Shown here: piece after piece, positions 41,087-52,448 of the stretch
Layout of the letters: each line of letters opens with the position of its first letter
How positions within the stretch are numbered: position 1 is the stretch's first letter
Assembly: GCA_934047225.1 (NCBI GenBank)
Contig: CAKOHE010000043.1
Span: forward strand, 247,804 to 311,803
From: Ypsolopha sequella
Taxonomy: Eukaryota > Arthropoda > Insecta > Lepidoptera > Ypsolophidae
Length of the DNA: 64,000 nt
Direction: 5' to 3'
The notes under the pieces: generated by a model
What the model saw: only the letters and a program-made list of their open reading frames with translations
What the model was told of the DNA's origin: nothing
The model's database searches: none
Program-made: the position numbers and the translations under genes

Positions 41087-43693
41087 TGTGCCGGATCGGA
41101 CTCTATTATGACCACGATCCGCCATGTCACAAACAAAAAAAAAAAAAGAAAAGAAACAAAGAAATACGGGATTCATTTCAAAATCATTAAATGAAACTAT
41201 TCACAAAGTAATAAAAATATCACACTTAGTATGGCTTTCAAACCATTACGGATCCTTAAAATGAAAGCCAACGCAAAAATTATTTTAGAACAACGAACTG
41301 TCAACGGAAATTCTGCTCTAAAGTATTTGACTTACGGTTGAATTCTGTAATAATAGCATAAATCACAAAGATTGGTCTTGACATCAAATAATAACAAATG
41401 TCGCCGAATATCTCCAAATATTACCGGGAGACACTAGGAGACTCCAGTAGACACCGCGGATCACCGACTGTCACCGGGAAGCACTGGGAGACTCCAGCAG
41501 ACACCGCGGGTCACCGACTATCACCGGGAGTCACTGAGTTGGTGGGGATATAATAATAGGTCCAAATCGGAAAATGACAGTTCTTATCTACGACTAAATC
41601 CGCGCGGACGTGACGCTGCCCGATTGAGGTGCGAGTTTTCGGTTATAATTTATTTTAATTATAAAACGTTTATAATATAGGTTTCTCAGGCAAATAATTT
41701 TTAAATTTAGGCAGGGAAGTAAAAGTATTAGTTTAGGATTGCCTGAGTAGTGTATATGGGCTTGTGTGTAAGCCTAGATAAAAACCGCGAAAGTGAAATA
41801 AGTGAAAAATCCCTTTTCTGTGAAAGATAAGGTTGAAATGTGCTATGTGATTCACTAAATATAGTGATTTTTAGTGCTATTAAGGATTGTTTCATCGGCA
41901 GAGGTTGTGAGTAATAGGATAATCAAGTCCTAATACTTCTAGAAGTGTTTCTAAATTTATTTTGACCTACTGAATCTATTTATTTTGCTCGCGAAATTCC
42001 TCTAATTTTTATGTCTTGATTTTGTGTGTATGCTTGCCAATTTGTTGTTTAAATTCTTCAGGACGCTATTTCTTGTATTCCTATTTGGTTGGTCTACATC
42101 AATGTGCAGAGCATGTGAATTATTATTGGACAAAAATAAACAAAGAGACCCTTTAATTGCTATATGAATTATTAGAGTCAAATTAGATTCTTTTAGAGAA
42201 AATTTAATATTCTCATTGGAAAATTCATGTATGGGAGTTTGATAAACAGGCCCAAATTCATTGAAATAAATAAAACTGTGCCTAAGAAATATATTATTTT
42301 AACGAAAGAGATATAATTTCAATATATTAATTTTATAATACAAAATGATGTGTCTGTTTGTACTGAATAAATAATATTCTTTCATTTTAACTGGTATATT
42401 AAGACCCAGGCTATAACACTATATACCTATGGAATAGTGAAGCCAGAAAGTTAAAATGGTATAAAATAGATGCTTGTGAACTAAAAATAAAGTTCTAATT
42501 TATTTTAATAAGTCAGTAAATGAGACTGGATTGTTTTATTGAAATTATTATCACTCATAGTCAGGAAAATAGCCAAGACTTATGTATGATCGAAGGGAAC
42601 CTTTCTTGTTATTTACAATCCTTACTAAATATAACTTTTAGTGAAATAGTAATTAAAAATATATTAAATTTATTTATATAAAGGTAATTTATATTGACTT
42701 ATTTCATATAGAGACTACTAAGTCTTAAAAGGGTTCATTAAATGAAACCTAGGTACATATGAAATAAGGTACTTACAGAAAATGGTTTTGGTAATTGGTT
42801 TATGGAAGGTACCATGTGATGATTCGCTTCCGATATGTCAGGTAGCACTTTCTGATGGATTAAATATCTTCCAATTTTATTTGATTAAACTAACAAAATT
42901 TATCTATAGATAAAATTTATAGAAATATGTACCTTATTTTTAAAGTACTAAGCTTCATTTAAATACAAACTTCTGTTCAGAAATATTATTGTGTAATAAG
43001 TTCTTATAAACCAAAAGATTCACAAAGTCCAGTTTAGAAGTCAATATGATTTACTGCCTACATACCCTTAAGTAACTTGTTCAGAAAGATAAATATTACA
43101 TATTTCAGTCTTAAAGAAGCTCAATAAAAGGTTTCAAGAGATTATACATAGGTTATAACTGTTATGTAATTTCATAAATAATAATATGATTGTTAAGTTC
43201 TTTATTTACTCTAAATACAATCATAATATCCAAAGTTAGCAAATCTAAAACTAAATTAAATTTATTTTCTAGTGCAGACAGACATTTTCATAAATAATTT
43301 TATTCAGATAAGCTCTCATATATTGATTTTACCAATATCTTTAAAGTAATGACTTTTGATTTGTTTTCCAATAAAATTAACACCTAGAGTCTAATATGGT
43401 AGGAAATATTTACACTTGGTATTCATAATTTTATTGACTAGGTAGTTGTAGAATGGTTCATTACAGAATTGCTTTGAAAAGAACAGGGGTTACTACTTGG
43501 TTCACAATGTATGGTTATTTATCAGACGATCACTCTTCAGGCCTTAGTTTTAAATCTGTATCAAACGACCCAATAGAAGTAGTTAATGTAATTTGGGATT
43601 CAAGTTATGTGAGTGGATAGTAAGTAAATTTAATAGTAGTGTCTTTCAGTCAGTTTCAGTATTTCAGTTTTAATCCGTGGTTAAGGGGGTACA
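41087..43693 (+). repeat. 5' LTR of element B
   Basis: Starts TGTGCCGGATCGG and contains a 50 bp tandem pair (41426-41525) upstream of a TATA box, TATAATAA at 41549. That implies a U3 of about 490 bp and an unusually long R-U5 of about 2.1 kb. The last 75 bp differ strongly from the right LTR, although the rest matches almost perfectly. Confidence 0.85.
41426..41538 (+). promoter_or_regulatory. 50 bp tandem repeat upstream of LTR B TATA box
   Basis: Two units of gggagacactaggagactcc, agtagacaccgcggatcacc, gactgtcacc (50 bp) plus a partial third. The same unit is at 56693-56805 in the right LTR. TATA boxes follow at 41549 (TATAATAA) and 56816 (TATAAAAA). The position suggests enhancer repeats. 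Confidence 0.75.
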
Positions 43694-44846
43694 ATCTGGT
43701 GGTGCCGTTTCCCAGTATCCATTAATTAAGTTATTTCAAATGTTCTGGTGTTTGTGTGGAGGTGGTTTGATACAGCAATGTGGCCCTTAAGGTCACAATC
43801 TTTTGCCGGAATAAAGATAGAAGCAATTTAGTAATGAACTATAGTTAGTAGAGCTTTTGTTGTGCTTTAAGTAGAGAACTAATGTAAATGATGGACATCC
43901 TCTTCTTTTAAACCATAAAGTAAGCTTCAGTATGATGCACGGGTGGTAGAAGTAGGACTTAGTTGTGTCATCGGCTTCTTTGTTTGAAGGAAGGGTTTGT
44001 CCGAGGTTCAGTGAAGGATTTTTGAGTGATTGTTTCTTGCTTGAAGCCTTAAACCTGGAAAAATGAAATGAATTATGAATAAGGTCCAATTCTTAGTTTT
44101 CACTCAGTATTATAAGGTCAATACTTCAAAAATATGAACACTTTGTCATAGATTTTTATTAAAAACTAATTTATTTTCTTAGACTGTTTTAAATTATGAA
44201 ATGAATACTTAATATATAGTAAACATATGAGTTATAAAATGTTAGGCACTGCAGTAAGAGAATTGGTAAATAGGGGAAGACTAGTATTTATAAATTGTCT
44301 ACGTTTACTAAACTAAACTGAGAGATCTTTGTCTATAATAGCGGGAAGTATATTATAGTTACTTACCATGGGTCAATGACAAAGTGAAAGCTTATTGTTA
44401 TTGCACCAAATTTGTGTTGCCACAAGGATTGACAACCGTTATATCCATTGGAGTTACATAAACGGTTCTGAAAGAAAATTATTCTGTCGGTAAACAATTT
44501 TTACAACTAAATAATTAGAGTATCTGTGCTATTAATCTTGTATCAATCTATCAGTCCAGGAAAATTATATTTTATTTCACTATAACTGAGTGAAAACTAA
44601 ATACTGAAAAGAGAAATTGAGGTTTAGTCAATTATAAAGTCAGATTTCCTTCATGTGTCTTCATATGGTAACTTCATCTAGAAGTTTAAAGTTTCTCAGT
44701 GTTGAAGTACCACCTTCACAGGTGCATGTTATTTTTAAGTATCTAATGTTGAAGGGTTTTCCTTAGGCCTCACATCTGTAAATCAAAAAGATTTATGAAA
44801 AGTTTAAAGAAATTATTTGGTCTATCAAATGACAAAGAACAATTTA
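43694..44846 (+). other. Element B internal leader, non-coding
   Basis: Begins atcTGGTGGTGCCGTTTCCCAG, a primer-binding-site-like start. AT-rich, no frame with recognisable motifs. A 98-codon minus-strand frame (43793-44089) looks random. Confidence 0.6.
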
Positions 44847-44850
44847 CAGT

Positions 44851-45083
44851 TGTAACGCGCTATACCTCCATACATATTGATAAATAGATCTCGGACGACG
44901 AGTCGCCCCACTCCCCGCGTCCCGCACCTCCGTGCGGCCCCGCGCACCGCGCGCTCGATGTCTTTGGTAGTGTGCGACTAGCCCGCCTCGGGAAACATTG
45001 TTTGTTGTTACTTTCTTGTAATACGTGAATTAAACACGAACTGTACCAGGACACAGTGTTACATTTTTTTCCCGAACCCTACA
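44851..45083 (+). repeat. 5' LTR of element C
   Basis: TGTAACGCGC ... ACCCTACA, 233 bp. Contains a GC-rich block (44895-44960) and a GTGAATTAAACACG stretch near the 3' end. Confidence 0.97.
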
Positions 45084-45085
45084 AA

Positions 45086-45098
45086 TGGCTGCCCAACG
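45086..45098 (+). promoter_or_regulatory. Primer-binding site of element C
   Basis: TGGCTGCCCAACG begins two bases after the LTR end, the expected position for tRNA priming. I do not assign the tRNA. Confidence 0.7.
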
Positions 45099-45115
45099 TT
45101 TGTGAATAGTGTAAC

Positions 45116-48100
45116 ATGCCGCGAACAAGAAAGAATAATAATATGTCGTCACAAGAGCGCGAGTCGAGAAACAACATCACCATGACCTCGGAAGCATTAC
45201 AAGAACTGGTCGCCACACTCCAGCGGTCACAGACAGAATTCTGCCAGAGACTCCTAGCAGACGCCCGCTCTTCAACACCCAGACCGATAGGTGACGGCAC
45301 CCTTGCTTCAGAGTCCGCAATCCTGTCAGCACTTGCCACGAACGCAAATTTTTCCCAGTGCACGGTCCGTTACGGAGGCTGTCCTGAGGAGTCGCTCGAA
45401 GCATTTATTGATAGCATCGAGGTGTACAAGTCCTGTGTGAATATTTCTGAGGAAAACGCCACGAAAGGCTTGTCGTTGCTGTTTACTGGCGTTGCCGCCG
45501 TATGGTGGCAAGGAATCCGAGAAGAGGTACGTGACTGGAAGGACGCTATACAGAGACTTCGGGGCGCATTCGGTGAGCGCCGTCCCCCGTACCGCATATA
45601 CACGGAGCTGTTTTCGATGCGACAAGGTCAAGAAAACATCGAGATATTCGTGTCTAAAGCACGCGCAATTCTGTCGCGCTTGCCGCCAGGTGATCTGTCC
45701 GAAAAAGTAAAGCTGGACATGGTGTACGGTCTCCTCGACACCCGCATCAGAAGGAGGCTCGATCGAGATACCGTGACATCATTCGACGAGTTGCTTCGTA
45801 AGGCAAGAAGCATCGAGGACGCGCTGAGGGAACCACAAGCGCCCCCCGCCCTCGCCCCTCGTCCTACAATGTCGCAACCTCAACGCGCGCTCCCAGTGTC
45901 GTTGACCTCATCGCAACAGCCGTCCCGCCAACTACGGTACACCGCGCCGCCCGCCCCCCCTCAGTCGGCTTCGCCTGCGATCGCGCCATCGCCCGCGCCG
46001 TCTACGCTAGAGCGGCCAGGCGTCCCCCCTGCGCGCCGCCACGCCGAGCTGCCCGCCGACGCAACTGCTGCCACCAACTCTACGTCGTCAAGCCGCAACA
46101 CTCGCCCAAAATGTAGCTATTGCAAAAATTTCGGCCACACAAGTGAACAGTGTCGGAAACTCCGCGATCGTCAATCGAACACTTTAGCAACTACGTCTAC
46201 GATATCGTGTTACGGATGTGGGACGCCGGGAGTCATTCGGTCTCAATGTGCGAATTGTAGAGAGGTAACTTTTTCATCCGTCGAGATAAATAATCAGGTG
46301 AGCGCAGCCCAATCTAACATTACCGCGAAAAATTCTATTGCATGTAATGATAACAATGGTAGCAACGAATCAACGTCAAATTCTGTTAACCCCTTGACGT
46401 CGCACATGAATTTTGTTAACCCCTCGACTGCGGATACCGATCAGAATTTTGTTAACCGTTCGACTGCGGATACCGATCAGAATTTTGTTAACCGTTCGAC
46501 TGCCGATACCGATCAGAATTTTGTTAACCGTTCGACTGCCGATACCGATCAGAATTTTGTTAACCGTTCGACTGCGGATACCGATCAGTGTTTTATTAAC
46601 TCTTTGAATGCAAACACCGATCAGTGTTCTGTTAACCCTTCAAATACGAACGCCGATCAGTGTTCTGTTAACCCTTCAAATACGAACGCCGATCAGTGTT
46701 CTGTTAACCCTTCAAATACGAACACCGATCAGTATTCTGTTAACCCTTCAGCTGCGAATAACGATGAGCGTTATGTTAACCCTTTCACTGCGAACAGTGA
46801 CGAGTGTTCTGTAAACCCTTTGAATACAAATGTAGATAATTATTTTGTTAACCCGTCGAGTGCGACCAACGGTGAATGTAGGCTTAACCCGTTGAGTACT
46901 CATGTCCACTCAGCTGATTTACTCAAACTTAAGAGTACTGTTTCCGGGTTGGTTTTAAATAATAAAATGAAAACCGTGCGTGATACGAATTCCGGTCAAA
47001 GTGAAAACGTGACTGTGCCTAATCCTCGTCGTGGAATTTCTGTATGTAATCCCAACGTATCACAATCTAATAATTTACGGCCTGTGTTGTACATGGAAGT
47101 ATTGGGTCTTCGTGGTTTAGCTTTAATTGATACAGCTGCAAAAAGGTGTGTTGCTGGCTCCCAGCTGTTTGCTTTGCTCCAACAAAAAAATAACAAATTT
47201 CAAAGGCAATGCATGAATGTAAAGCTTGCTGATGGAACTTCACAATCACGTATTGTGTTAATTACCCAAGTTGACGTCAAGGTCAATCATCGGCTAATTC
47301 CAACAGAATTCGTTATATTCCCTGAAGCCAATGCAAGCCAAACTCTTTTGGGGATTGATTTCCTTAAAGCAGCTGGTATCCAAATCGACTTTAGCAAAGC
47401 AACTTGGTGCTTTTCAGATAGCAATACAACTTACCCTCTAGAGTATGAAGAGTATACAGCGGTTGCTGCGGTCACTTCCGGTTCCTCACCTGTCTCACTG
47501 CGCGAGGACGAAGGTACTCTACTTACCAGTGAACAGTGCTTGTTGCTCGATCAGCTTCTTCAGGACAACAAGGCCATCTTCAAACCAGGGGGAGATCCAA
47601 CTCCTTTCGCAGAGCACTTCATTAATACAGGTGAACACTTGCCAATTTCTGTACCACCGTACCGGCTAACACCCGCAAAGAAAGAGATAATGAAAGCTGA
47701 AATTGACAAAATGCTCGAAGACGGGATAATTGAAGAGTGCGAGTCAGCTTGGACTTCACCAGCTCTTTTAATTCCGAAGAAGAACAATCAGGTAAGGTTC
47801 TGTGTAGACTACCGTAAACTAAACAGCGTTACAAAAACTGACCATTACCCTCTTCCTGTCATCGATGAGCTCCTCCAGTCAACAAAAAGGAATTGCATCA
47901 TCAGCACCATCGACCTGAAATCCAGTTACTGGCAGGTAAGCGTCGCGCCAGCTGACAGGGACAAAACAGCGTTTATTTCACCTCTCGGGACTTACCGTTT
48001 CACCCGCATGCCGTTCGGCTTGAAAAACGCGCCGGCAACCTTTCAACGGTTGATGGACCGCTTTAGATCTGGTGCTTGTTTCGGCGATACCATCATTCTG

Positions 48101-50296
48101 GCATACCTGGATGATCTCCTGGTGATTTCTGATGGTTTTGAGAAGCATCTAGACGATCTACGCTTAGTGTTTGACCGACTGCGTCAATTCGGGTTGCATC
48201 CAAACCGAGAGAAGTGCATGTTTGCCTGCAAAGAGGTTAAGTACTTAGGCCACTTAATTACCCCCGATGGTATTAAGCCTGACAATTCCAAGATTGAAGC
48301 CATCACAGAGATGAAGGTACCAAGCAATTTAAAACATCTTAGAACTTTCCTTCAGACAGCCTCCTGGTTCCGAAAGTTTATCCCAAACTTCTCTGAAGTA
48401 GCTCAACCCCTTACGATGCTCACCAAGAAAAACCAACCTTGGTGCTGGGGGGAGCAACAGAAAGCTGCTTTCGACGAACTAAAGGTAAGGCTTGCTTCTG
48501 CACCAATTTTAATACAGGCTGACTTTAGCAAAACTTTTGTGCTACGAACGGATGCGAGCGACTATGCCGTTGGGGCAGCGTTAATGCAAGGAGAAGGTAA
48601 CGACGAACGTCCTATTGAGTATGCAAGCCGCCTCTTAACGCCAGCGGAACGCCGTTACAGCACAACAGAACGCGAAGCTCTCGCCGTTGTTTGGGCTGTA
48701 GAAAAGTTTCGTCCATATATTGATGGTCATCCCGTATGCGTCAAGAGCGACCATCAACCACTGAAGTGGCTTATGACTTTAAAGTCGCCTAATGGTCGTC
48801 TCACCCGGTGGGCATTGAAACTACAAGGCTACGATATTAAATACGAATACGAACCTGGTAAGTCTAATGTTCTGGCCGATACCCTTAGCCGTCCAACGTG
48901 CGATGGAAATTCTAAGAATGACTGTAGCGTGTGCTCTGTCACTATCGACGTTCCTCACGTTAACGCTGCTGATCTTCGTTCAGCGCAGCTCAAAGATTTG
49001 GAGGTATCAAAAATTATCAAAGACCTGGAGCAGATGGATCCTTTAACATATGACAGGTGGTTAGAACGAGGATACCTACTTAGTCAAGGAGTATTGTATC
49101 GCTACGACCCTGATTCCGATTCCGAAGAGCCGCAGCTGGTCGTCCCTGATTCTATGAAAGAATCCGTGCTAAAAGAATTTCACGACGCACCGACTGCAGG
49201 CCACCAAGGTGTAGAACGTACCTTGCAAAGGATCAAGGGTAAGTATTTTTTCACAGGTATGCGGAAATACGTCACAGAGTATTTGAAGAACTGCGTTGAC
49301 TGCCAAAGGTATAAGATCTCCAACCAGAAGCCTGCTGGACTTTTGCAAACTCCCGTGCTTAATCAACGGAATGAGGTACTCGCTGTAGATCTTTTCGGAC
49401 CTCTTCCAGAAGGTAAAAACGGTGAGAAATGGATCTTACTAGTCGAGGATACTGCCACCCGTTGGGTCGAATTATTTGCGCTTAAAGACGCAAACGCAGA
49501 AACATGTGCACCAGTACTCATCGAAGAATATTTTTTAAGGTACGGTTTACCACGTAGAATTATATCAGATAATGGTGTACAATTTGTGTCGGCTGTTATG
49601 CAGCAGTGCATGCACCTGTTGGGTATCAAGCAAAACCTTATACCTCTGTATCACCCTGAGGCGAACCCAGCGGAAAGAAAAAACCGCGACCTTAAGACTC
49701 AACTTTCTATCCTTGTACAGACAGAACATCGATCTTGGCCACAATTTTTGTCTCACATAAGGTTTTCTATGAACAGTGCTACTTGTGCCACTACTGGTCA
49801 CACTCCTGCATATCTTACATTTGCTAGGGAAATGCGAACTCCGTTTGATGCCAATCATGACCTACGTGGTATTCTTTCGAAAGATACTTTTGTACCACAA
49901 GCCACTCCTTATTTGGAAAAGTTTTTGCTTACATTGAAAGACATTAAAGATCGTGTCGAGAAGCAACAGGATGCTAGGAAGGATGTTGCGGATAGCAGAC
50001 GTCACCCATCTGTTTCGCACGCTGAGGGAGAACTAATATTTCTGACAACACATGCCCTCAGTAACGCAGCTAAGGGGTTAACAAAAAAGTTCATGCCTTT
50101 ACGCGACGGCCCTTATATTATCCGTAAATTAATTAGCCCCACTACTTACGAAGTCGAGGACTCCGTGGGCCAACTTTTGGGGAAGTTTCATGCCAGGGAC
50201 ATAACACCTTGTATGGGTCAAAGTGTTGGTGAGTCCGTCCCAGTACAACCTCGAAGACGTCGAGGTCGCCCACGTAAACCGTGTGACTGTTGTTAA
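45116..50296 (+). CDS. Gag-Pol polyprotein of gypsy element C (1726 codons)
   Basis: Gag capsid at about residues 80-240 (ESLEAFIDSIEVYKSCVNIS, VWWQGI). A Pro-rich linker follows, then zinc knuckles CSYCKNFGHTSEQC (about 334) and a degenerate CYGCGTPGVIRSQC. A 12-residue tandem repeat of type QNFVNRSTADTD, later QCSVNPSNTNAD, spans about 430-590. Protease LIDTAAKRCVA (about 670) has D-T-A where D-T-G is usual. RT: SAWTSPALLIPKKNNQVRFC, IDLKSSYWQV and catalytic YLDDLLV (about 996). RNase H: RTDASDYAVGAAL (about 1144). Integrase: HDAPTAGH with CVDC, then AVDLFGPLPE, SDNGVQF and NPAERKNRDLK (D, D, E). The extreme C terminus is RRRRGRPRKPCDCC, an AT-hook-like tail. There are no stops or frameshifts. 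It copies element RNA into DNA and inserts it. Confidence 0.97.
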   Translation: MPRTRKNNNMSSQERESRNNITMTSEALQELVATLQRSQTEFCQRLLADARSSTPRPIGDGTLASESAILSALATNANFSQCTVRYGGCPEESLEAFIDSIEVYKSCVNISEENATKGLSLLFTGVAAVWWQGIREEVRDWKDAIQRLRGAFGERRPPYRIYTELFSMRQGQENIEIFVSKARAILSRLPPGDLSEKVKLDMVYGLLDTRIRRRLDRDTVTSFDELLRKARSIEDALREPQAPPALAPRPTMSQPQRALPVSLTSSQQPSRQLRYTAPPAPPQSASPAIAPSPAPSTLERPGVPPARRHAELPADATAATNSTSSSRNTRPKCSYCKNFGHTSEQCRKLRDRQSNTLATTSTISCYGCGTPGVIRSQCANCREVTFSSVEINNQVSAAQSNITAKNSIACNDNNGSNESTSNSVNPLTSHMNFVNPSTADTDQNFVNRSTADTDQNFVNRSTADTDQNFVNRSTADTDQNFVNRSTADTDQCFINSLNANTDQCSVNPSNTNADQCSVNPSNTNADQCSVNPSNTNTDQYSVNPSAANNDERYVNPFTANSDECSVNPLNTNVDNYFVNPSSATNGECRLNPLSTHVHSADLLKLKSTVSGLVLNNKMKTVRDTNSGQSENVTVPNPRRGISVCNPNVSQSNNLRPVLYMEVLGLRGLALIDTAAKRCVAGSQLFALLQQKNNKFQRQCMNVKLADGTSQSRIVLITQVDVKVNHRLIPTEFVIFPEANASQTLLGIDFLKAAGIQIDFSKATWCFSDSNTTYPLEYEEYTAVAAVTSGSSPVSLREDEGTLLTSEQCLLLDQLLQDNKAIFKPGGDPTPFAEHFINTGEHLPISVPPYRLTPAKKEIMKAEIDKMLEDGIIEECESAWTSPALLIPKKNNQVRFCVDYRKLNSVTKTDHYPLPVIDELLQSTKRNCIISTIDLKSSYWQVSVAPADRDKTAFISPLGTYRFTRMPFGLKNAPATFQRLMDRFRSGACFGDTIILAYLDDLLVISDGFEKHLDDLRLVFDRLRQFGLHPNREKCMFACKEVKYLGHLITPDGIKPDNSKIEAITEMKVPSNLKHLRTFLQTASWFRKFIPNFSEVAQPLTMLTKKNQPWCWGEQQKAAFDELKVRLASAPILIQADFSKTFVLRTDASDYAVGAALMQGEGNDERPIEYASRLLTPAERRYSTTEREALAVVWAVEKFRPYIDGHPVCVKSDHQPLKWLMTLKSPNGRLTRWALKLQGYDIKYEYEPGKSNVLADTLSRPTCDGNSKNDCSVCSVTIDVPHVNAADLRSAQLKDLEVSKIIKDLEQMDPLTYDRWLERGYLLSQGVLYRYDPDSDSEEPQLVVPDSMKESVLKEFHDAPTAGHQGVERTLQRIKGKYFFTGMRKYVTEYLKNCVDCQRYKISNQKPAGLLQTPVLNQRNEVLAVDLFGPLPEGKNGEKWILLVEDTATRWVELFALKDANAETCAPVLIEEYFLRYGLPRRIISDNGVQFVSAVMQQCMHLLGIKQNLIPLYHPEANPAERKNRDLKTQLSILVQTEHRSWPQFLSHIRFSMNSATCATTGHTPAYLTFAREMRTPFDANHDLRGILSKDTFVPQATPYLEKFLLTLKDIKDRVEKQQDARKDVADSRRHPSVSHAEGELIFLTTHALSNAAKGLTKKFMPLRDGPYIIRKLISPTTYEVEDSVGQLLGKFHARDITPCMGQSVGESVPVQPRRRRGRPRKPCDCC
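46403..46880 (+). repeat. 36 bp tandem repeat inside gag-pol C
   Basis: About 13 units. Five near-identical copies of the cagaattttgttaaccgt / tcgactgcggataccgat type are followed by tgttctgttaacccttca-type copies, then decaying ones. All keep frame. GTTAAC recurs in most units. The encoded block is Asn/Thr/Ser/Asp-rich and sits between the zinc knuckles and protease. Confidence 0.95.
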
Positions 50297-50395
50297 TCAG
50301 TGTTATCATTACATTATATTGATTTCGTTTTTCAATAAGTGTTGTTGTTTTGCCAAGTCACCATCGGGGCGATTTTGTGACTTGGAGGGGGAGTA

Positions 50396-50628
50396 TGTAA
50401 CGCGCTATACCTCCATACATATTGATAAATAGATCTCGGACGACGAGTCGCCCCACTCCCCGCGTCCCGCACCTCCGTGCGGCCCCGCGCACCGCGCGCT
50501 CGATGTCTTTGGTAGTGTGCGACTAGCCCGCCTCGGGAAACATTGTTTGTTGTTACTTTCTTGTAATACGTGAATTAAACACGAACTGTACCAGGACACA
50601 GTGTTACATTTTTTTCCCGAACCCTACA
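50396..50628 (+). repeat. 3' LTR of element C
   Basis: Identical to 44851-45083 as far as I can read. The purine tract CTTGGAGGGGGAGTA lies immediately before it. Confidence 0.97.
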
Positions 50629-52060
50629 CAGTTTATATTTAACAATTTCACATCAATTGTTGACTCTCAGAAACAATGTCTATCAAAAGATATCAATGAT
50701 CAAAAGCTTTGATTTCTTATTATGATAAAAATTTAAATCAAATAACTTCCAAGCAGAATCTTGTTGGATGCGTTTAAACAATTATTTGTACAAACCTTGT
50801 GGGGTAATTTTGCGACTGGATTTTGTAATTATATCCACTTGCTTCGTTTTATCTTTATCTTGCAATATCCTTTTATTCAAATTAATCACTTTTTTTTCAG
50901 CAATACCGGTATATGGCGTCCATTACCAACAACAACAAACAAACAAAACAACACACAGATTAGGTTCATAAAGCGAAAAAGCGTTGCATATCAATGGTTG
51001 CACGTTTAGGTACCAAAAGGGCTGTCACTATTATATGAAAAGACTGTTCAAAAGCAGGCAGCGTTAAATTTAAGTGTTGGATACTGTTCTGTTTTGCAGA
51101 CGATGCTTGCTTACGTTGGGATTACGATGGATTGAAATTGCTTTGATTGTCAGTTTATTTTCAAACACAAATGTATGGTCACGTGGTATGGTTGCTTGTT
51201 TGGACTTAAGGCGATTAAGGTAGCGTCGCTATTTGTCTGGTGGCTAAGAAAGAAAAACTATTTGAAATGCTGGTTTAGCTAGGGTCACATAGGGTAAAGA
51301 AAGGTGTTTTTACGTAGAAATATTTGTCAGAGTTTATGAAAAATAGGAAATATGTTATGGTATCCGGAACACGCAAGAACCTGGTCTGTGGCCTAATCAA
51401 ACGGACCTACCTTATACACTTGTCTCACTCGCACTGCAGTCATAGCGTGTCGTTCTATCACTGTCGTTCGGCGGCGCGGTGCTATGATGATATAGAGAGA
51501 TGTCATTTATTCAGAGAATGCGGACACCATCGCCTTAAGTGGACGCATTTGATATGTTAGCGGCACGGATCTCGATGTTTATTGGTCATTTACAGAGCAT
51601 CTGGAGCTGATGTTTGTGTATTTCATTTATCATGTTTTTCACATCATTTTTATAATAACTTTTCTTGATTGACTGTGTTTTACGGCGGAAAAATGAGTGA
51701 CAGAAGCTGCTTTTTAGAACCAGAGATTTTCATTTTGCAGAGACGCGGGACTGATTTACGGCTCAAAAACTTTCAGTACAAATTGGTATAGATACGCACT
51801 TCAAAATAGTAATAGGATTTTGCGGCATTAGCTAGTTCGCGAGCGTGTATTTGTATGTAGTCTGCTCCCCTGAAGCGCTGTTTTGATATTGAAAGTTGAT
51901 CAATCCTCGCCTTAAGTTCAAAATTGCATCGGAGAGAATTGTTGTCCTTTACTTCTGGATAAAGGGTCTATATAATATTTTATAGGGAGTTTTATGTCAT
52001 AATTTAATTACGATTAATGATATATTACGAATTATTAGGGTTTGACTCCATTAAAATTTA

Positions 52061-52448
52061 TTTTAAAGCAGAGCCGAACTAAGGGGAGGGGAAATTGGGG
52101 CTGCAGCCCTGGGGCACGCCGTATATAAGTAAATTTTCAAATACCATAGAATTTAATCGAGACCAACAACTATACAATATACAAATATAAAAGTAATTAA
52201 AAGTATTTTTACACAAAGTTTAATAGGTACTTACTGAATTGTGAAAGGTTCAATTAAAAATAAGTATGTGAAATTAAGTTTGATGTTGAATTACATTTAT
52301 TTTATACTTTAATTAGATACCTAATAAGTGAATTTTTCAACAGAAGGTTTCTTTTTGTTAATCTATTAGACACAAAAGCAGGAAGGGACCCCTACTCTTA
52401 AGAGTAGCACGGAGTACAGGGAATACTGAATCCGGCTCTGATTAAAGT
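52061..52448. mobile_element. hAT-type MITE, 372 bp
   Basis: CAGAGCCG at 52069 and CGGCTCTG ending at 52440 are perfect 8 bp inverted ends. The flanks ttttaaag and attaaagt are a plausible diverged 8 bp duplication. The interior contains ctaaggggaggggaaattgg and ggggctgcagccctggggca, a layout I recall from lepidopteran non-autonomous repeats. Confidence 0.65.

Larger units (their letters stand above)
44847..50632 (+). mobile_element. Full-length Ty3/gypsy element C, apparently intact
   Basis: CAGT (44847-44850 and 50629-50632) flanks the element. LTRs of 233 bp at 44851-45083 and 50396-50628 appear identical base for base. A primer-binding site (TGGCTGCCCAACG, from 45086) follows the 5' LTR, then a single gag-pol frame (45116-50296) and a purine tract GGAGGGGGAGTA before the 3' LTR. 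No envelope frame exists between pol and the LTR (99 nt). Identical LTRs, an intact ORF and a target duplication mean very recent insertion and probable competence. Confidence 0.97.

Noticed and set aside
43793..44089. 98-codon minus-strand frame in element B leader
   Set aside because: No motif, opposite to the element's orientation, length expected by chance in AT-rich DNA.
50297..50395. Envelope gene in gypsy C (errantivirus type)
   Set aside because: Only 99 nt separate pol from the 3' LTR and contain the purine tract.
51324..51560. 78-codon frame in element B interior
   Set aside because: No motif; random expectation in a long non-coding internal region.
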